A stretch of DNA of 64,000 bases from Pholiota molesta (lineage: Eukaryota > Basidiomycota > Agaricomycetes > Agaricales > Strophariaceae): contig JACGCK010000143.1 of the NCBI GenBank assembly GCA_014925825.1, forward strand, positions 51,890 through 115,889, in the 5' to 3' direction. The translations under genes were made by a program, and so were the position numbers. The notes beneath the pieces were generated by a model that was not told where the DNA came from, did not search any database, and saw only the letters and a list, made by a program, of their open reading frames with translations. Every line of letters begins with the position of its first letter. Positions within the stretch are counted from its first letter, which is position 1. Shown one piece after another: positions 36,723 through 48,450 of the stretch.

Positions 36723-36730
36723 GTTCGAAG
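36723..36730. repeat. 8-bp target-site duplication, right (GTTCGAAG)
   Basis: Matches 18,702-18,709 exactly and directly follows GGCAACACTA of copy 3, so the three-copy complex has one outer duplication. Confidence 0.9.
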
Positions 36731-39700
36731 GATGTCGAAATCAAACGCGCAACACTACATACCGATTAGATCGCAGCCAAAGCAGCCGAGATTATCTGAT
36801 ATTAAATACAGTCAGATTCCCAAGAACAAGCAGGCAAGCTGGGAATCAATCCGAAATCACAAATATGGTTCGAAGTGACTGATGCCTAGTTCTCGTTGAG
36901 TTCTGGCGAACATCATATTATATGTCCGTGCCCATAAGAATAATATCTGCCTCGAGCCATAAAAAGTGATGCATAACTGATTGAGGTTGTGGATCGTGAT
37001 TTTCCACTTGAAATGGTCGCTGAGATTCTGGGATTCTGATTCTTTGCTGATTCTTGAACCGGGTGCAGTATAAACCATTGGCCATTGTCCCTAGATACTA
37101 GTGCAGCGAGGCGAAACTAAATGCCTCACGTAGAACGCAGCTAGCAGGCGCTAATTGACTCGTTTTGAAACAAGAAGCGATGAAAGATCAAAATAATCGA
37201 CACTGTTTGCGCACACACGCCATGAGGCAAATTATCGATGCCAGAGCGCGAGGCAGAGGAAGAATGGAAAGAAAATCAGGAGTCAAACTAGGACAGCATA
37301 TGGGCATGATTAAAACACGAGGCCAAAGCTGCGAGATGCTGTGTCGGAGGTGATAAATGCGCAGGAGGCACGAGGGACAAAGCTTTCAGAGGTGTGCTTT
37401 CTCATGGGGAGCATCGAAGAAAGGAGGTTGTAGATCGTCAAAGAGACATGCCCGCCAGTTTGATACAGATAGAACGTGTTCGAAACAAGTGCGTGAATCG
37501 CAACCTTAGCAACAGCCTGAAGGGATGGCTATTAATTATACTGCGGAGGCCAGCAAGCAAGGCTGAAATCTGGGGAGGATCGACGAATGGGCGCTAGTTT
37601 ATCGAAATAACTTCTAGCCCTAAGTCCAGACGATCGCAATGTATGTAGAACGCAGGATCAGGGGGTGGGGATGCATGCTTAAAGTTGAGTACTGATGCAT
37701 GGAGCTATGAGCAATGAAACAAACCATGGGGCATGGGCAAAGGGTATGTCGGTGCCACTTGTTTCTTGTAGGAGGGCAGAGGGTAAGAGTAGAGGGCGGT
37801 ACACCAATAACACTCGAAGAGCGCGGATATTGAGCAATTTTTGGGTACGGATTCGATTTCCGAGATTGTGGGAGAAGAAAAGACTGAAAGAAGAGAAGAA
37901 AGCAAGCATCGAAACGTGGAAGCGTGCAGGCGCGGCTGAACATCGGAGGCGCTAAATCAGGCTGCCCAACACACATTCATCGTTCATGGTGGTCAGTTGA
38001 ACGCGATAACAGAGTGTTATCTGATCAAAAATATGACTCGCACCGTGATTTGAATCAGTCATTTAATCGTCTAGGCACAGCTTTGGGGTAGTAAATATGA
38101 AAACAAGACATGAGGATGGGGAGCCAGGGCACGCACAATGCATCATGCATTTGAATTCTGGTTGTCGTTGTCTATCATTGTACTAACATTAATCTTATTT
38201 TTAGTGGAACACTTCGCGACTACTTAGAATACTCAGTATGAAGTCTGGACTTGTACTTAGTGTGGACATGGTAGGTGTGAGCATCATTGCAAACCAAACT
38301 GCCAAACTGAATAGCCATCAGGATTCCCTGTTTGCCAGGCCCAGGATTCATATCCGCGCCCATAAACTCTTCAGAGTCAGGTATATATATATCTAACATG
38401 AATATCCAAGTACGCACCCACATCCGACAGCGATATCGCGAGGGTTATACCATCATGGATCAAATATACATACCCGAACTCTGTGCTAATGGCCGTTCTT
38501 GAAATGCCTCGCATACTCCAGACAGCTGCAACCGATGAGAAAGATTCACGTACATATGCGAGAATAAACAAGTACTTACACCGCGACGGCTGCACCGAGT
38601 GCGGGTGCCTCTATAGATCGTAATTGAGGAAATGTGAAAGCCCATTGACGTGTATCCACCCTCGTGCCGGACAGGAATTCATTCAATTTATTCAGTCATA
38701 AGTAGTCCCAAAAAAATCCTTCGAAGCTACATATAATATATGTTCAATTCGGATCCGTCGGCGGTTGGCCGATCCAGCTGCCTGCCCGTCAAAGGTGGGG
38801 TATCGCCTGCGCACAAAGAACCATTGGCGCAATCACCTATTTCAATTTCGTCCGACGGCGCTGTCACCCGATCCCCAACAAATCTGTAAAAGTCGCGATG
38901 CGCAAGCGATGCATTCCCAGTGGCACTCAATACAGGCAACACAACGCTTGCTTCCATGCCCAGCGCAGCGCTCCTAATGAGGGCAAAGATCATTTACGCG
39001 TGCGCACACATGAGCGTAATAGGTATGTCGAACATGAAATAGCGCACAACGAGGCGCGCACGAGGCGCCGCCAGGCGCTGCACGCTGCGCAAATCCCCGG
39101 GGCGCGCGGGCGGGTAGGCGTCGGCAGTATATGCATCTGGGGTATATAGCGGGTCATCTGACGTCACGCGTAGTGTGCAATTGCAATTATTGGACCGCGG
39201 TCCGCAGTCAAGCTTCAAGTGTTGCCGGCTCGATTCGTCTTAGGTTTCCCATGATGCTCAGTGAGAGATAAGATAATGACGGATCTGTTCCTGGGATTCC
39301 ATTGCGTTATCTCAATGTACTCTAGAGCAGAAGAAAATAAATGGAACTCAAAGAGCTACGCAGAGCTCTATATTTCTATTCGGAAGTTATGACAAGAACC
39401 GCGCCTGGATGATCGTGGGGAGGCTGCGACTTGAGCGGGACACAGGGATGTCGATGCGTAGACGCCGGAAAGAGTGGGCTTCGCACTGTCCTTCTTTCGT
39501 TTTCGGACTTAATTGAATGCTTGATTTTAGCATGAGAGCTTAGCCAAGCCTTTGTAGCCATTCAAACAAATCTCTGGGCTGTAAGTTTGAACCTTCAGAT
39601 ACCAGTGTCAATCTGGACAGTCAGTACCTATGTGCGTTGAATGAATCAGTATTTGTAGATTTAAATCGACACGGTTTGATTCCAGTAATTATCAAACGCG

Positions 39701-42700
39701 CACCGGTGGCACTTAAATGCGTATATTCGGCGTCAATCATGGATGCGCATTATGGCACTCCGAGGAGGCCCTCCAGCGCTCATCCGCCCTCGGCGACTAT
39801 CGGGAAGTTTAAATTTATGCTGATACCTCAGGCACTAGTAGTACTACTCGCCGATGACTGAAATATCACGTCTCGTGCGCAGTATTTTTAGTTTCTGTGA
39901 GGAAACTCCAAATTTGAAGTGAATAAAAATGAACCGGTCAACATACTATGTATGTAACTAATCCGAGCTTTTCCTTCCAGGGACCCATGAACTACGGAAG
40001 AATTCGGTACTAAACCAACTTTATACTCAAAATCCTTCACTAGTTTACTATATCAATGTCTTGCCCACAGCTGAGCTGATGAAGCCACCGACGCGGAACT
40101 CGACTAGCGCCACCGGGCTGCCCCAGTTTCCATCTACGTAATTTTATTTACCTTCCATGAATTTCACAGTGAAACCGGAAAGTGCGAAGTCATTCCGTTC
40201 GTAGAGAACCGGTGAAGGCGAACGAAGGCGAATGAGTCTGATTGTCATGAACGCCGGTGGGATCGGAGAGGTTTTGGATTGTGGATGGTATAACATAGCG
40301 CAGACATCTATGCAATTCACATGTGCGCGGAGGTCCATGGCGGCCGATGGTGCTCAGTGTTTTGAAATTTAATTCTAGGCAGTGCAGATTACAATCAGCT
40401 GGGTATTTCAAAGCATACTGCGTATGGCTATCGCTGCTCAGGTGTGCGTAGAATAAGCCTCATATGATAGTGCCGCACTGGAACGAAGCCCCGCAGTAGC
40501 CATGGATGATGGCGTTTTCAGTATATTATTTAGGAGTCGATGTATGTATGACGCATATATATCAAATTAAGCTTCAGCTTCATGCGTCATGACCTGTACC
40601 ATGACCCAACGTTAGTAGGACAACTGTAGATGATGTAGTGCCTTCTACTTATGTACTTTAGGATATCCCAAATACGCCACCAATATTCCAATACTCATGA
40701 TCGGCGACAGCCTGTGATAAACTGTGTTGGAGAAGTTGAGCAATGACGCACTGCAACCCGTCCTATTCCTCAGAATCCTAAAGCAACGCCGGCGAAAGCG
40801 TGGAAACCCTGGCTCACGCCTTACCGAGGTACTTTCTGGTAGTTTCTTCCTCTCAACATGACAAATCCGCTGTGTAATAGGTAAAATCGAGTCATTTCGA
40901 TAATCAATGGCATCGGATGCGTCTGCCCGACACTGCGTCTGCAGATGGGTGCCTTGCCGCGGGTGAGCGTACGCGGATGCCTGAGAAGGACGTCATTGGC
41001 TGGGTACACACGGGTAGATTATGATTAGTGATTGCTGACTACTTCTAAGGAGGACATCGATGGAGGTTATGCTTATCTGATTACTGAGTACTGATTAGTA
41101 CTGATTACTGATTGGTATTATACTTACGAACCCCACGGGCGAAGACGCTCATTTGCCTTCCCCAGCTCACTAGCGCGTTCACGGATTATCAATCAAGTGA
41201 ATTGATTCCTTGATTCCTACAACACCGGCCGCTCGATGTTCTTAGCCTCCACTTGGTTCGCATTAGAAATTTAGCACACGGATCTGCGTCGCGTCGCGTC
41301 GAAGGTCCCGAAATCCGACATTATAGGGATTCCTTGAGAAGCAAGAAGCGCACACAAAGCGCACACATGAATGAGCAAGGAATAGCGCGGATCGTAAGTA
41401 ATTCCGACGCGATCAGCTTGAACTTGCGCGTCATGGAATGGTTCAGCAACATAATCCTACGATGCGATTCCAGACGCTGCATTATCACAACCCTGAAGTC
41501 AAACCGCCCATCGTCGATACCGTTCACACCTATCACGATAGAGTATGTACACCGATGGCAGCCTATCCCCCACGCGGCCAACGTTGCTTCCAACGCTAAT
41601 CACCCGCGCCCTTGTATTATTGCATTTACGCTCCCTCCGCACTCCCCACCTCAGTACAATAAGCGTTAAGCGTCCCCCCGCACAATGCGCGGCCAATCGC
41701 ATCGCGCGGTGGTGTATGCTTTTCGCGCACGCGGTGTATCCCCGTCCCCGGCGAACCAATCGCGCGCGTCGAAGCGCCTCAACTGTTCTCGGCTTCCATC
41801 GTGATATCAGTATGCGACTTCCAGACCGACCGTATCGATTCTCGAATTCGATGGATGGATTGACAGGTTCTGTAGGGCGTGTAAGTATTTTGAAGAATCC
41901 TTCCCGAAGCAGCGCGAGCCTCGGCCATCATCCGTGCTATCAACCTGCATCTACAGGCAGACAGAGATGAATAGCAATGGCAATGTCTCTCGAAGATGAT
42001 GCTAAGTATGATGCTCAGTACGCGCTGGAGACCTGCACTGGCTAAATTTACAGACAAGTGCGTATGCAGCTAGCCACGCCCAGGCCGCGCGCGCCGCCTT
42101 GGCTGTTCAAACCATTCAGTTCAAACCATTCATTCATCCAACATCTATCGCCGCAGCGTATGGCACGGCCGTCCTCCATCCGGAGACGCAATGCGCACGC
42201 CAAGCGCGTTCGAAGCTCGGAACTTCGTCTTACTCTTCTTGTTCTCTGTGCGTTCTTTCGTTCATGTTCATCTATTAACATAAGTCACTTATTCATAGAA
42301 CGCACCCCGTTCATTCATCTTCATGCACGCATGCATTCCTTGCCTTCCAGAATCCAGACGGGCGTATTGTTCTCGAAAGACGTTTTTATATCAACCATGC
42401 ATACGCGCCACCCGGCGCCGCGCCTAAGCGCATACCGGGCAGCGCTTCTTACCTTCGTGCCACCTTTGTGTCCCAATGTGACGACGCGCCTGGTCTGCTA
42501 TCGCGAACCATCAATCCGGATTCCGCTCTGGGCTGGTGGGGACCCGTGCAGGATTGTATGCGTCGATGCGGGCAATTGCAGTTGTATTCTTGGCGTTGAC
42601 TTGTGAACGGCGTCCGTTTGCGATGTCGATATTGATACAGATGTCAAAAATACAAAATGAAGCGGCCTGGATCGTGGTTAGTGGCATTTATCCATTGAAA

Positions 42701-43530
42701 ATGAATGGTGTGTCGTTTGGATTCCTATCGACGTCAAATCGACGTGCTTGGCGGTGGGTCGTGGGTGGATCGCCGCATGCGCATGAGACTCATGAGAGGG
42801 GAACGCGTTGTCGATGTTCGACATGGATGTTCGACACGGATGTTCGAGATGGATAGATAATGTATAGATGGATAATCCTCCGTATTTCACTTCCAAGGAT
42901 GTCGGATCAGCAATCTGGATAAGATGAGATGAAGATTATCACACCGGCGATATTGCGATATGGGATGCGATACCACGATACGATACGATACCACGATACG
43001 CTCCCCGGGCGCGCGTATCCGAGTCCACGACCTCCATCGGAAGAAAGGCACGCACTGGCAGGTCAGACGACCCACGACGCAGACGCGGAATGCGGTGTAT
43101 GTATATACGCAGCACGCTGCGAATGGGCAGAGTACTCGGAATGAACGCGCGTGCGTGCGCAGTCCTAATAGTTTGGGGGTGGGGGCAGTACGCCGACTGT
43201 GCGACGCGTGCGTTGCGTAGTAAGGTTCTGTCTGTCCCAACTGCGAGATGGACCATGGGGTTGAATAATCTGAATAGCGTTCGCGGCGGGCAACTCGGTT
43301 GGATGAGGGGTAGATAACACGCCAGCCAGCGCAGGGGAAAAAACCAAACGCAGTAAAAGGTGTGCGCGAACCGAACACTGAGCCCGGATTCCCTGCCCAC
43401 ATCAAGAATCCCAGATTCCCGCGCGTCTGGATGGATGCGTGGATGGACGGATGCGAGCCGAACGAACGAACGACACGTGTCGTTCGACTGTGCTGACTGA
43501 CTGCTCTGTAATACTAATTTTCGATATTTC
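36731..43530. other. Gene-poor region, rising GC to the right
   Basis: No gene could be supported. Short minus-strand frames at 38,220-38,645 and 38,727-38,993 have partly coding-like composition (the latter starts with a leader-like MIFALIRSAALGMEASVVL), but no family is recognised. 39,040-39,120 is very GC-rich. Frames near 41,250-42,606 run on both strands at once and look like chance openings in GC-rich DNA. Simple repeats: CTGATTAGTACTGATTACTG near 41,090 and CGATACGATACGATACCACG near 42,980. Confidence 0.4.
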
Positions 43531-44900
43531 TGTTGATTTGCGCGCGTTTCAACTTTCGAAGGGCATGCATTGGGGCTATCGATTATCGGGGTATGGGAGG
43601 AGAATTCCGCCTGAGATAGGGCGTGGTATTAAAAACCGCGATGTGTTTTATGTGGCTGCAGGAAGATCAGCGGCTAGCCTGATCAATACCTGAATAAATA
43701 AATAGGTAATAAGTAAGTAAGTCTTGACTGAATGGATGAATAGAGGGAGAGACGCGCGATCCGGCGGCGCTGGGCCGAGTGCGTGCTGCAGGGAATGCCA
43801 CCAAGCAACGGCTGCCGCAGAGGCGTGTGTCTGATTGTAGTAAGAACGCGCCTTCGATGCGTACGGCAGAAGCGCGTGCCGTGATGGACAGAGCGCAGGG
43901 ACCCGTCGAAGAAGCGTAGCTCGCGGCAAGGCGCAGCCTGGAGGCGCAACGCGTCGCGGCGCGTGCAGTATTATCAATTCAGCGCGCGGCGTGCGACTGG
44001 GGATGCTGACTGCTCTGCTCAGTATTCATCTGTTGATTTGCGCGCGTTTCGAAGGGCATGAATTAGGGTATCAATTTGGTATCGATTATCGGGTTATGGG
44101 AGGAGGGTAATCCGCCTGAAGGAGTGCGTGGTGCTAACCCGCGATGTGTTTTATGTGGCTGAAGAAATTGATTCCTGAATAAATGATTGGTAAATACGGA
44201 CTGAATGAGGGTGCTTCTGGAGAGACGGACACGCGATCCGGCGGCGCTGGGCCGAGTGCGTGCTGCTGGGCATAACGGCTGCGCAGAGGCGTGTGTCTGA
44301 TTGTAGTAAGAACGCGCGCCTTCGATGCGTACGGCAGAAGCGCGTGCTGTGATGGACAGCGCGCAGGGACGCGTCGAAGCTCGCGTCGCTCGCGGCAAGG
44401 CGCAAGTAATCATCGAGCATCTCTGTTGATTTGCGCGTTTCAATTCTCGAAGGGCATAAATTGGGGCATCGATTATCGGGATATGGGAGGAGGGTACATG
44501 CCCGCCTGAGATAGGGCGTGGTGCTAAGCCACGATGTGTTTTATGTGGCTGAAGGAAGATCAGCGGCTAGCCTCATCAATTCCTGAATAAATAAATAGGT
44601 AATAAGTAAGTCCTGACTGAATGGATGGATGGAGGGTGCTTCTGGAGAGACGGAGGCGCGATCCGGCGGCGCTGGGCCGGAAGGCGAGCCTCGGTGCTGC
44701 AGGGAATAATGCCACTGATGCAAGATGCACGGCGCGTGTCTGATTGTAGTAAGGACGCGCGCCTTGATGGGTACGGCAGAAGCGCGTGCCGCGCAGGGAC
44801 GCGTTCGATGACGCGCATCTCGCGGCAAGGCGCAGCCTGGAGGCGCAACGCGTCGCGGCGCGTGCAGTATTACTATTATTATCAATTCAGCGAGCGCCGT
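43531..44900. repeat. GC-rich tandem repeat, three imperfect units of about 390-500 bp
   Basis: Units begin TGTTGATTTGCGCG at 43,531, 44,031 and 44,424. Each has, in order, TCGAAGGGCAT, ATCGATTATCGGG, TATGGGAGGAG, GATGTGTTTTATGTGGCT, a CTGAATAAAT block, a GCGATCCGGCGGCGCTGGGCC block, GTGTCTGATTGTAGTAAG, GCGTACGGCAGAAGCGCGTG and GCTCGCGGCAAGGCGCA. Unit 2 is shorter. Minus-strand frames of 109-126 codons across the units are repeats of one another and not evidence of genes. Confidence 0.8.
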
Positions 44901-45940
44901 GCCGTAATGCAGCATCAGTCAGCCGGCTCGGATTCCAGTTGGGATTTCATCGATTCGCTTCCATTCCGCCACCTGCGTCCCGAGGGTGACAGCAAGCACC
45001 AAGCACCAAGCCACTACTGCACACCGCGCACCACCGCGTGTGCGCTATACCGGGCAGGCAAGCGAGCAGTCAGTCTGCCAGCCCGGTGCAACGTGTGCGG
45101 TGTCGTCTGCTTCTGGCGCGGGCGCAGAGGGGTCTGTTTGTGACTCGATCCAAGGATCCAAGGGCAGTGGTGTCAGCTGACGGCCGTCTGCGCTGGGCGG
45201 TGGCTGACCGGCCGGGCATCCGTGTGCGGTGTGTGCGCGCGTGTGTGCGTGCGTGAACGAGCAGAGGGGAAGGGAAGCTGAGGGAAGGGAAGCGAGCCAG
45301 ACAGGATTCAGAAAGCAGCCGAACCCTACCGAGCGAGGGCTGCTGGTTCCGATTTGTCCGCGCTTCCCTCCCCCCGATCTCCAGATCTGGCAGGCGAACC
45401 AGGCGAAGGTGCGTGGTGGGCCCCCCTTCAGTCCCGGAGCCCAGCGTGCGAGGGCTTTCCCCGTTGGGACGGAGGGCGATGTGGAGATTGCGATTGCGAT
45501 TTCCGATGGGCGACCGCTTCGCTGGGGGAGGGGTGGGTGGCCCGTATATAATCCCCTCCAAGCCTGCGTTGAGTCCTCTCCGAACATCCCCTACCCATCC
45601 CCCACCCGTCGCCGTCGCCGCCACCCACCCCCGCGCACACACACAGTGTCTCGGTGACCCGCGCCAGAGAGCACCCATTGAAGAGAGCAGTTGCCCGCCT
45701 GGGATTAGAGACACGGGTGAGTCAACCCACGCTGGGCACTTATCGGATGCGGACCGGCTCGCTGACGGTTGCCTCTTCCCTCCCCCTTCCCCTCCGGGCT
45801 TTCTCCACCCCCTTGCTTGCCGACGCCTGATTTCCCTTTATTATCCCGCGTGCTCTCCTATCAGGCCATCCCACCACCACCCACCACCACACCCCACACC
45901 CACCGCCTTCCGCGGCTTCCCGTGCAAGGTCTCACCAGGG
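44901..45940. other. GC-rich upstream region of the next gene
   Basis: Frames on both strands overlap here (for example 45,045-45,714 minus and 45,229-45,657 plus) and none has recognisable features. A GTATATAAT box at 45,542-45,550 could be an alternative or upstream promoter. The rest is probably promoter or 5' untranslated sequence. Confidence 0.35.
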
Positions 45941-45950
45941 CTATATATAA
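45941..45950 (+). promoter_or_regulatory. TATA box of the gene at 46,002
   Basis: CTATATATAA lies about 55 bp before the ATG, followed by a small tandem repeat of CCACTTCAA (45,953-45,980) in the short leader. This is a strong TATA match in otherwise GC-rich DNA. Confidence 0.55.
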
Positions 45951-46001
45951 AGCCACTTCAACCACTTCAACCACTTCAACCACCCACCCACAGAGCTGAG
46001 C

Positions 46002-47288
46002 ATGCCCCGCGCACGCTCGCCCATGGACTCGTTCCACGCGCGTCGCGCGCCGCCCCTCTCCCCATCCACCATGTCCTACGAGACCGCAACAACGACGCGC
46101 TCCTGCTCCCCCCTGCACTTCCTCAACCCCGCCGCCATGGTCTACGGCGCCACCCTCACCACCACCTCCTCCTCCTTCTCCACCACCAAGGCCACCACCC
46201 CCTCCAAGGCCAGCAGCAGCAAGCGCCGGCGCCACTCCGCAGACGTGTCGCGCCTGCTCGACCCGAGCTACCTCCCGTCGTCGACGGCCGCGAAGACGGC
46301 GCGCAGCGCGAGCGTCAGCGTGTACGTCGACCCCGCCGGCGACCTGCACGACCCGGACTACCGCCACTTCCCCGTCGCCCTTCCCGCCCACTCTCACGCG
46401 CACCACCACTCCTCCACCCATTACAACCACTCCACGCACCACCAGCACAGCGGGTACAACACTTCATACGCGTACAACCACGCGTACGCGTACACCCACG
46501 CGGGGACGCGCCGCCCGACGTCCCCCGCGCGCCCGCACTTCGACTGGGAGCTCGCGGTCGACGAGAGCGCGCTGGACGACGAGTACCCCGAAGACGAGGA
46601 GGACCTGCTCGCCCACGCCCACCAGTCCCAGTACCACCAGGCCCACCGCGCCCCGATGAACGCGCGCCGCTCGTCCGTCTCGACGACGGCGACGATGCGC
46701 ACGGGCGGCGCGGGGTACGGCGGCTGCTACTCGCCGACGGGGACGGCGAGCACGCTGCCGACGTCGTGCGAGGACGAGGATGCGTCGCCGTTCGAGGCCG
46801 AGGCCGAGAAGGAAAGCGAGAAGGCGAAAGAGAGCGAGAAGGTGAAAGAGAAAGAGAATGAGTTGAAGGAGAAGGAGAATGAGAAGGATGTGAAGGACAA
46901 GCGGAGGAGAAGGCTGTCGAAAGGGGATAAGGAGAAGGAGAAGGCGCGGGCGAAGGACGCGGCGCGCATGCGCGACGCGGAGAAGGCGTTCATCCGCCGC
47001 GTGTCGTTCGACGCCGACCCCACCACCTCCCTCACCCAGAACGATAACGACGACGACGCCCGCACGCACGAGGAGGATGAGAGGCGCGAGGTGCGGGAGG
47101 AGGAGGATGAGGACGACGACGACGAGGACGCGGAGGCGCGCCGCGTGCTGCGCGAGCAGGGCGCGTACGTGCCGAGCTGCGGGGAGAGCCTGCGGCGCGA
47201 GTGGCAGGCGTTCGCGCTGCGGGTGCGCTTTGGCGTGTTCCGCGCGCGGCGGCGCGTCGCGCGGAGGGTGCAGGCGCTCCTATCCTGA
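46002..47288 (+). CDS. Low-complexity protein with E/K-rich helix and basic C-terminus, function unknown
   Basis: A single exon of 428 codons, strongly GC-biased at third positions. The first 75 residues are Ser/Thr/Pro-rich, with SSKRRRHSADVSRLLDPSYL as a possible nuclear localisation signal. Residues about 125-170 are His/Tyr-rich and about 190-205 acidic. Residues about 265-330 form a Glu/Lys-rich, probably helical run (KEKENELKEKENEKDVKDKR), followed by FIRRVSFDADP. About 350-375 is very acidic (EEEDEDDDDEDAEARR). The end, SCGESLRREWQAFALRVRFG then FRARRRVARRVQ, is the least repetitive part and looks like the conserved core. No named domain is recognised. The in-frame ATG at 46,023 is an alternative start. 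The TATA box, lack of other long plus frames and codon bias support it as real. Confidence 0.65.
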   Translation: MPRARSPMDSFHARRAPPLSPSTMSYETATTTRSCSPLHFLNPAAMVYGATLTTTSSSFSTTKATTPSKASSSKRRRHSADVSRLLDPSYLPSSTAAKTARSASVSVYVDPAGDLHDPDYRHFPVALPAHSHAHHHSSTHYNHSTHHQHSGYNTSYAYNHAYAYTHAGTRRPTSPARPHFDWELAVDESALDDEYPEDEEDLLAHAHQSQYHQAHRAPMNARRSSVSTTATMRTGGAGYGGCYSPTGTASTLPTSCEDEDASPFEAEAEKESEKAKESEKVKEKENELKEKENEKDVKDKRRRRLSKGDKEKEKARAKDAARMRDAEKAFIRRVSFDADPTTSLTQNDNDDDARTHEEDERREVREEEDEDDDDEDAEARRVLREQGAYVPSCGESLRREWQAFALRVRFGVFRARRRVARRVQALLS

Positions 47289-48450
47289 GTCGGTCACAGG
47301 GTGGGGATGTTGAGGGGGTGATGTCATCGGCTCATCATCCCCTGTCCCGCCCCCTTCCTGCTTCCCGTGTTATCATCGCATCTCTCTGGTTCTCCTCCCA
47401 TCAAGCGTGTACTATTCCATCCTGGCTCATCATCATCATCGTCATCGTCATCCGCATTGTTCCTGCTTTTTCGTTTTCCAGTTCTATCCACATGCAATTG
47501 TACCATCTCGTCACATCTACCTCATCGGCATCTCTCATGGGCATCTCGGTCACCAGGACTTCATTTCATTGACACCTTCTCATTCACAGTTTCTCCGTCC
47601 AGTTCATTCCGACCCCAGCCACTCTCCATTCAGACTCCGGGCCTCATCGCCATCCTTTGCTTCCACTCTGCGCTGTCTTTCTATTCAATTCATGTACAAT
47701 CATCTCTCCCTTCCGCCTTCTGTTTTTTATTCGTTCCCTTTCGCATCCCCGAGCCCGCTTCACCCACCCACCCAACCCCCACCTCAAAGCCTACCCTTTC
47801 CCCAGTCCCCGATCGCTGACGGACGGACTTCGGACTCCGCTCCGTTTCATGCACGATCGGTCGGGTTTATACCCCACACGCCATAGGGATGCTTCAACGC
47901 ATGTCCGCTTGCTGCCTCGGTTTTTTATATGTACAGTGCCTCTTCACTTTATTCTCTATCTCTTCCATTGTTCTCTCTCTTCCATCAGTGTCTCTGAATC
48001 TTCATTCAAGAGCATTGCATTGCATCGCATTTGTACCACGTTGTTATTGTATTTTATGTGCACCACGGACCAGCTTCCAGCCTCTATCTCCTGACCTTCC
48101 ACTGTTCACGACCCCGGATGACGCCTGTTTTTCTTTATTGTTGTAATTTCCATTCGTTTCCGGTGTTTCGTTTGTGTACTATATGCTTTCCTCTCTTTCT
48201 CCTCCTCCTCCATCATCATCCATGGCGTAGAGCGCCGGGCGCGTTCGCTGCACCATGCACAACGACGAAAGACACCCCCGCACGGTATCCGCGTCTTCAC
48301 CCTACCTACCGACACAAATCCTATCCCCAACCTATCTGCATCTCTACACACCCTACCCTCCGCCCTTTCTCCTCTGCGGGAGCGGCGCCACTTTTCCTTT
48401 TGATTCGATCGAGACACATCTGATGATGGTATATGGTATCCGTATATAGT
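47289..48450. other. Pyrimidine-rich 3' flank
   Basis: About 1.1 kb in which the plus strand is dominated by C and T, keeping several overlapping plus frames open (47,367-48,423) without any protein-like content. It may be a long 3' untranslated region, or promoter sequence of something not recognised. Tandem CATCATCATCATCGTCATCG lies near 47,428. Confidence 0.45.

Noticed and set aside
42058..42606. 182-codon plus-strand frame
   Set aside because: Composition follows the GC-rich surroundings, other frames are open at the same place, and no domain or promoter is visible.
45045..45714. Minus-strand frames of 180 and 214 codons
   Set aside because: Overlapping open frames in two phases of GC-rich DNA opposite the promoter region of the gene at 46,002; proline/arginine-rich without motifs.
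45413..46861. 482-codon plus-strand frame overlapping the 428-codon gene
   Set aside because: It is the same DNA read in another phase; it is dominated by P, R and H, crosses the TATA box and ends in the charged-repeat shadow. The 46,002 frame fits promoter position and amino-acid patterning better.
46464..47069. 201-codon minus-strand frame opposite the gene at 46,002
   Set aside because: A reverse shadow of E/K/D-rich codons giving Leu/Phe/Val/Arg runs; no independent support.
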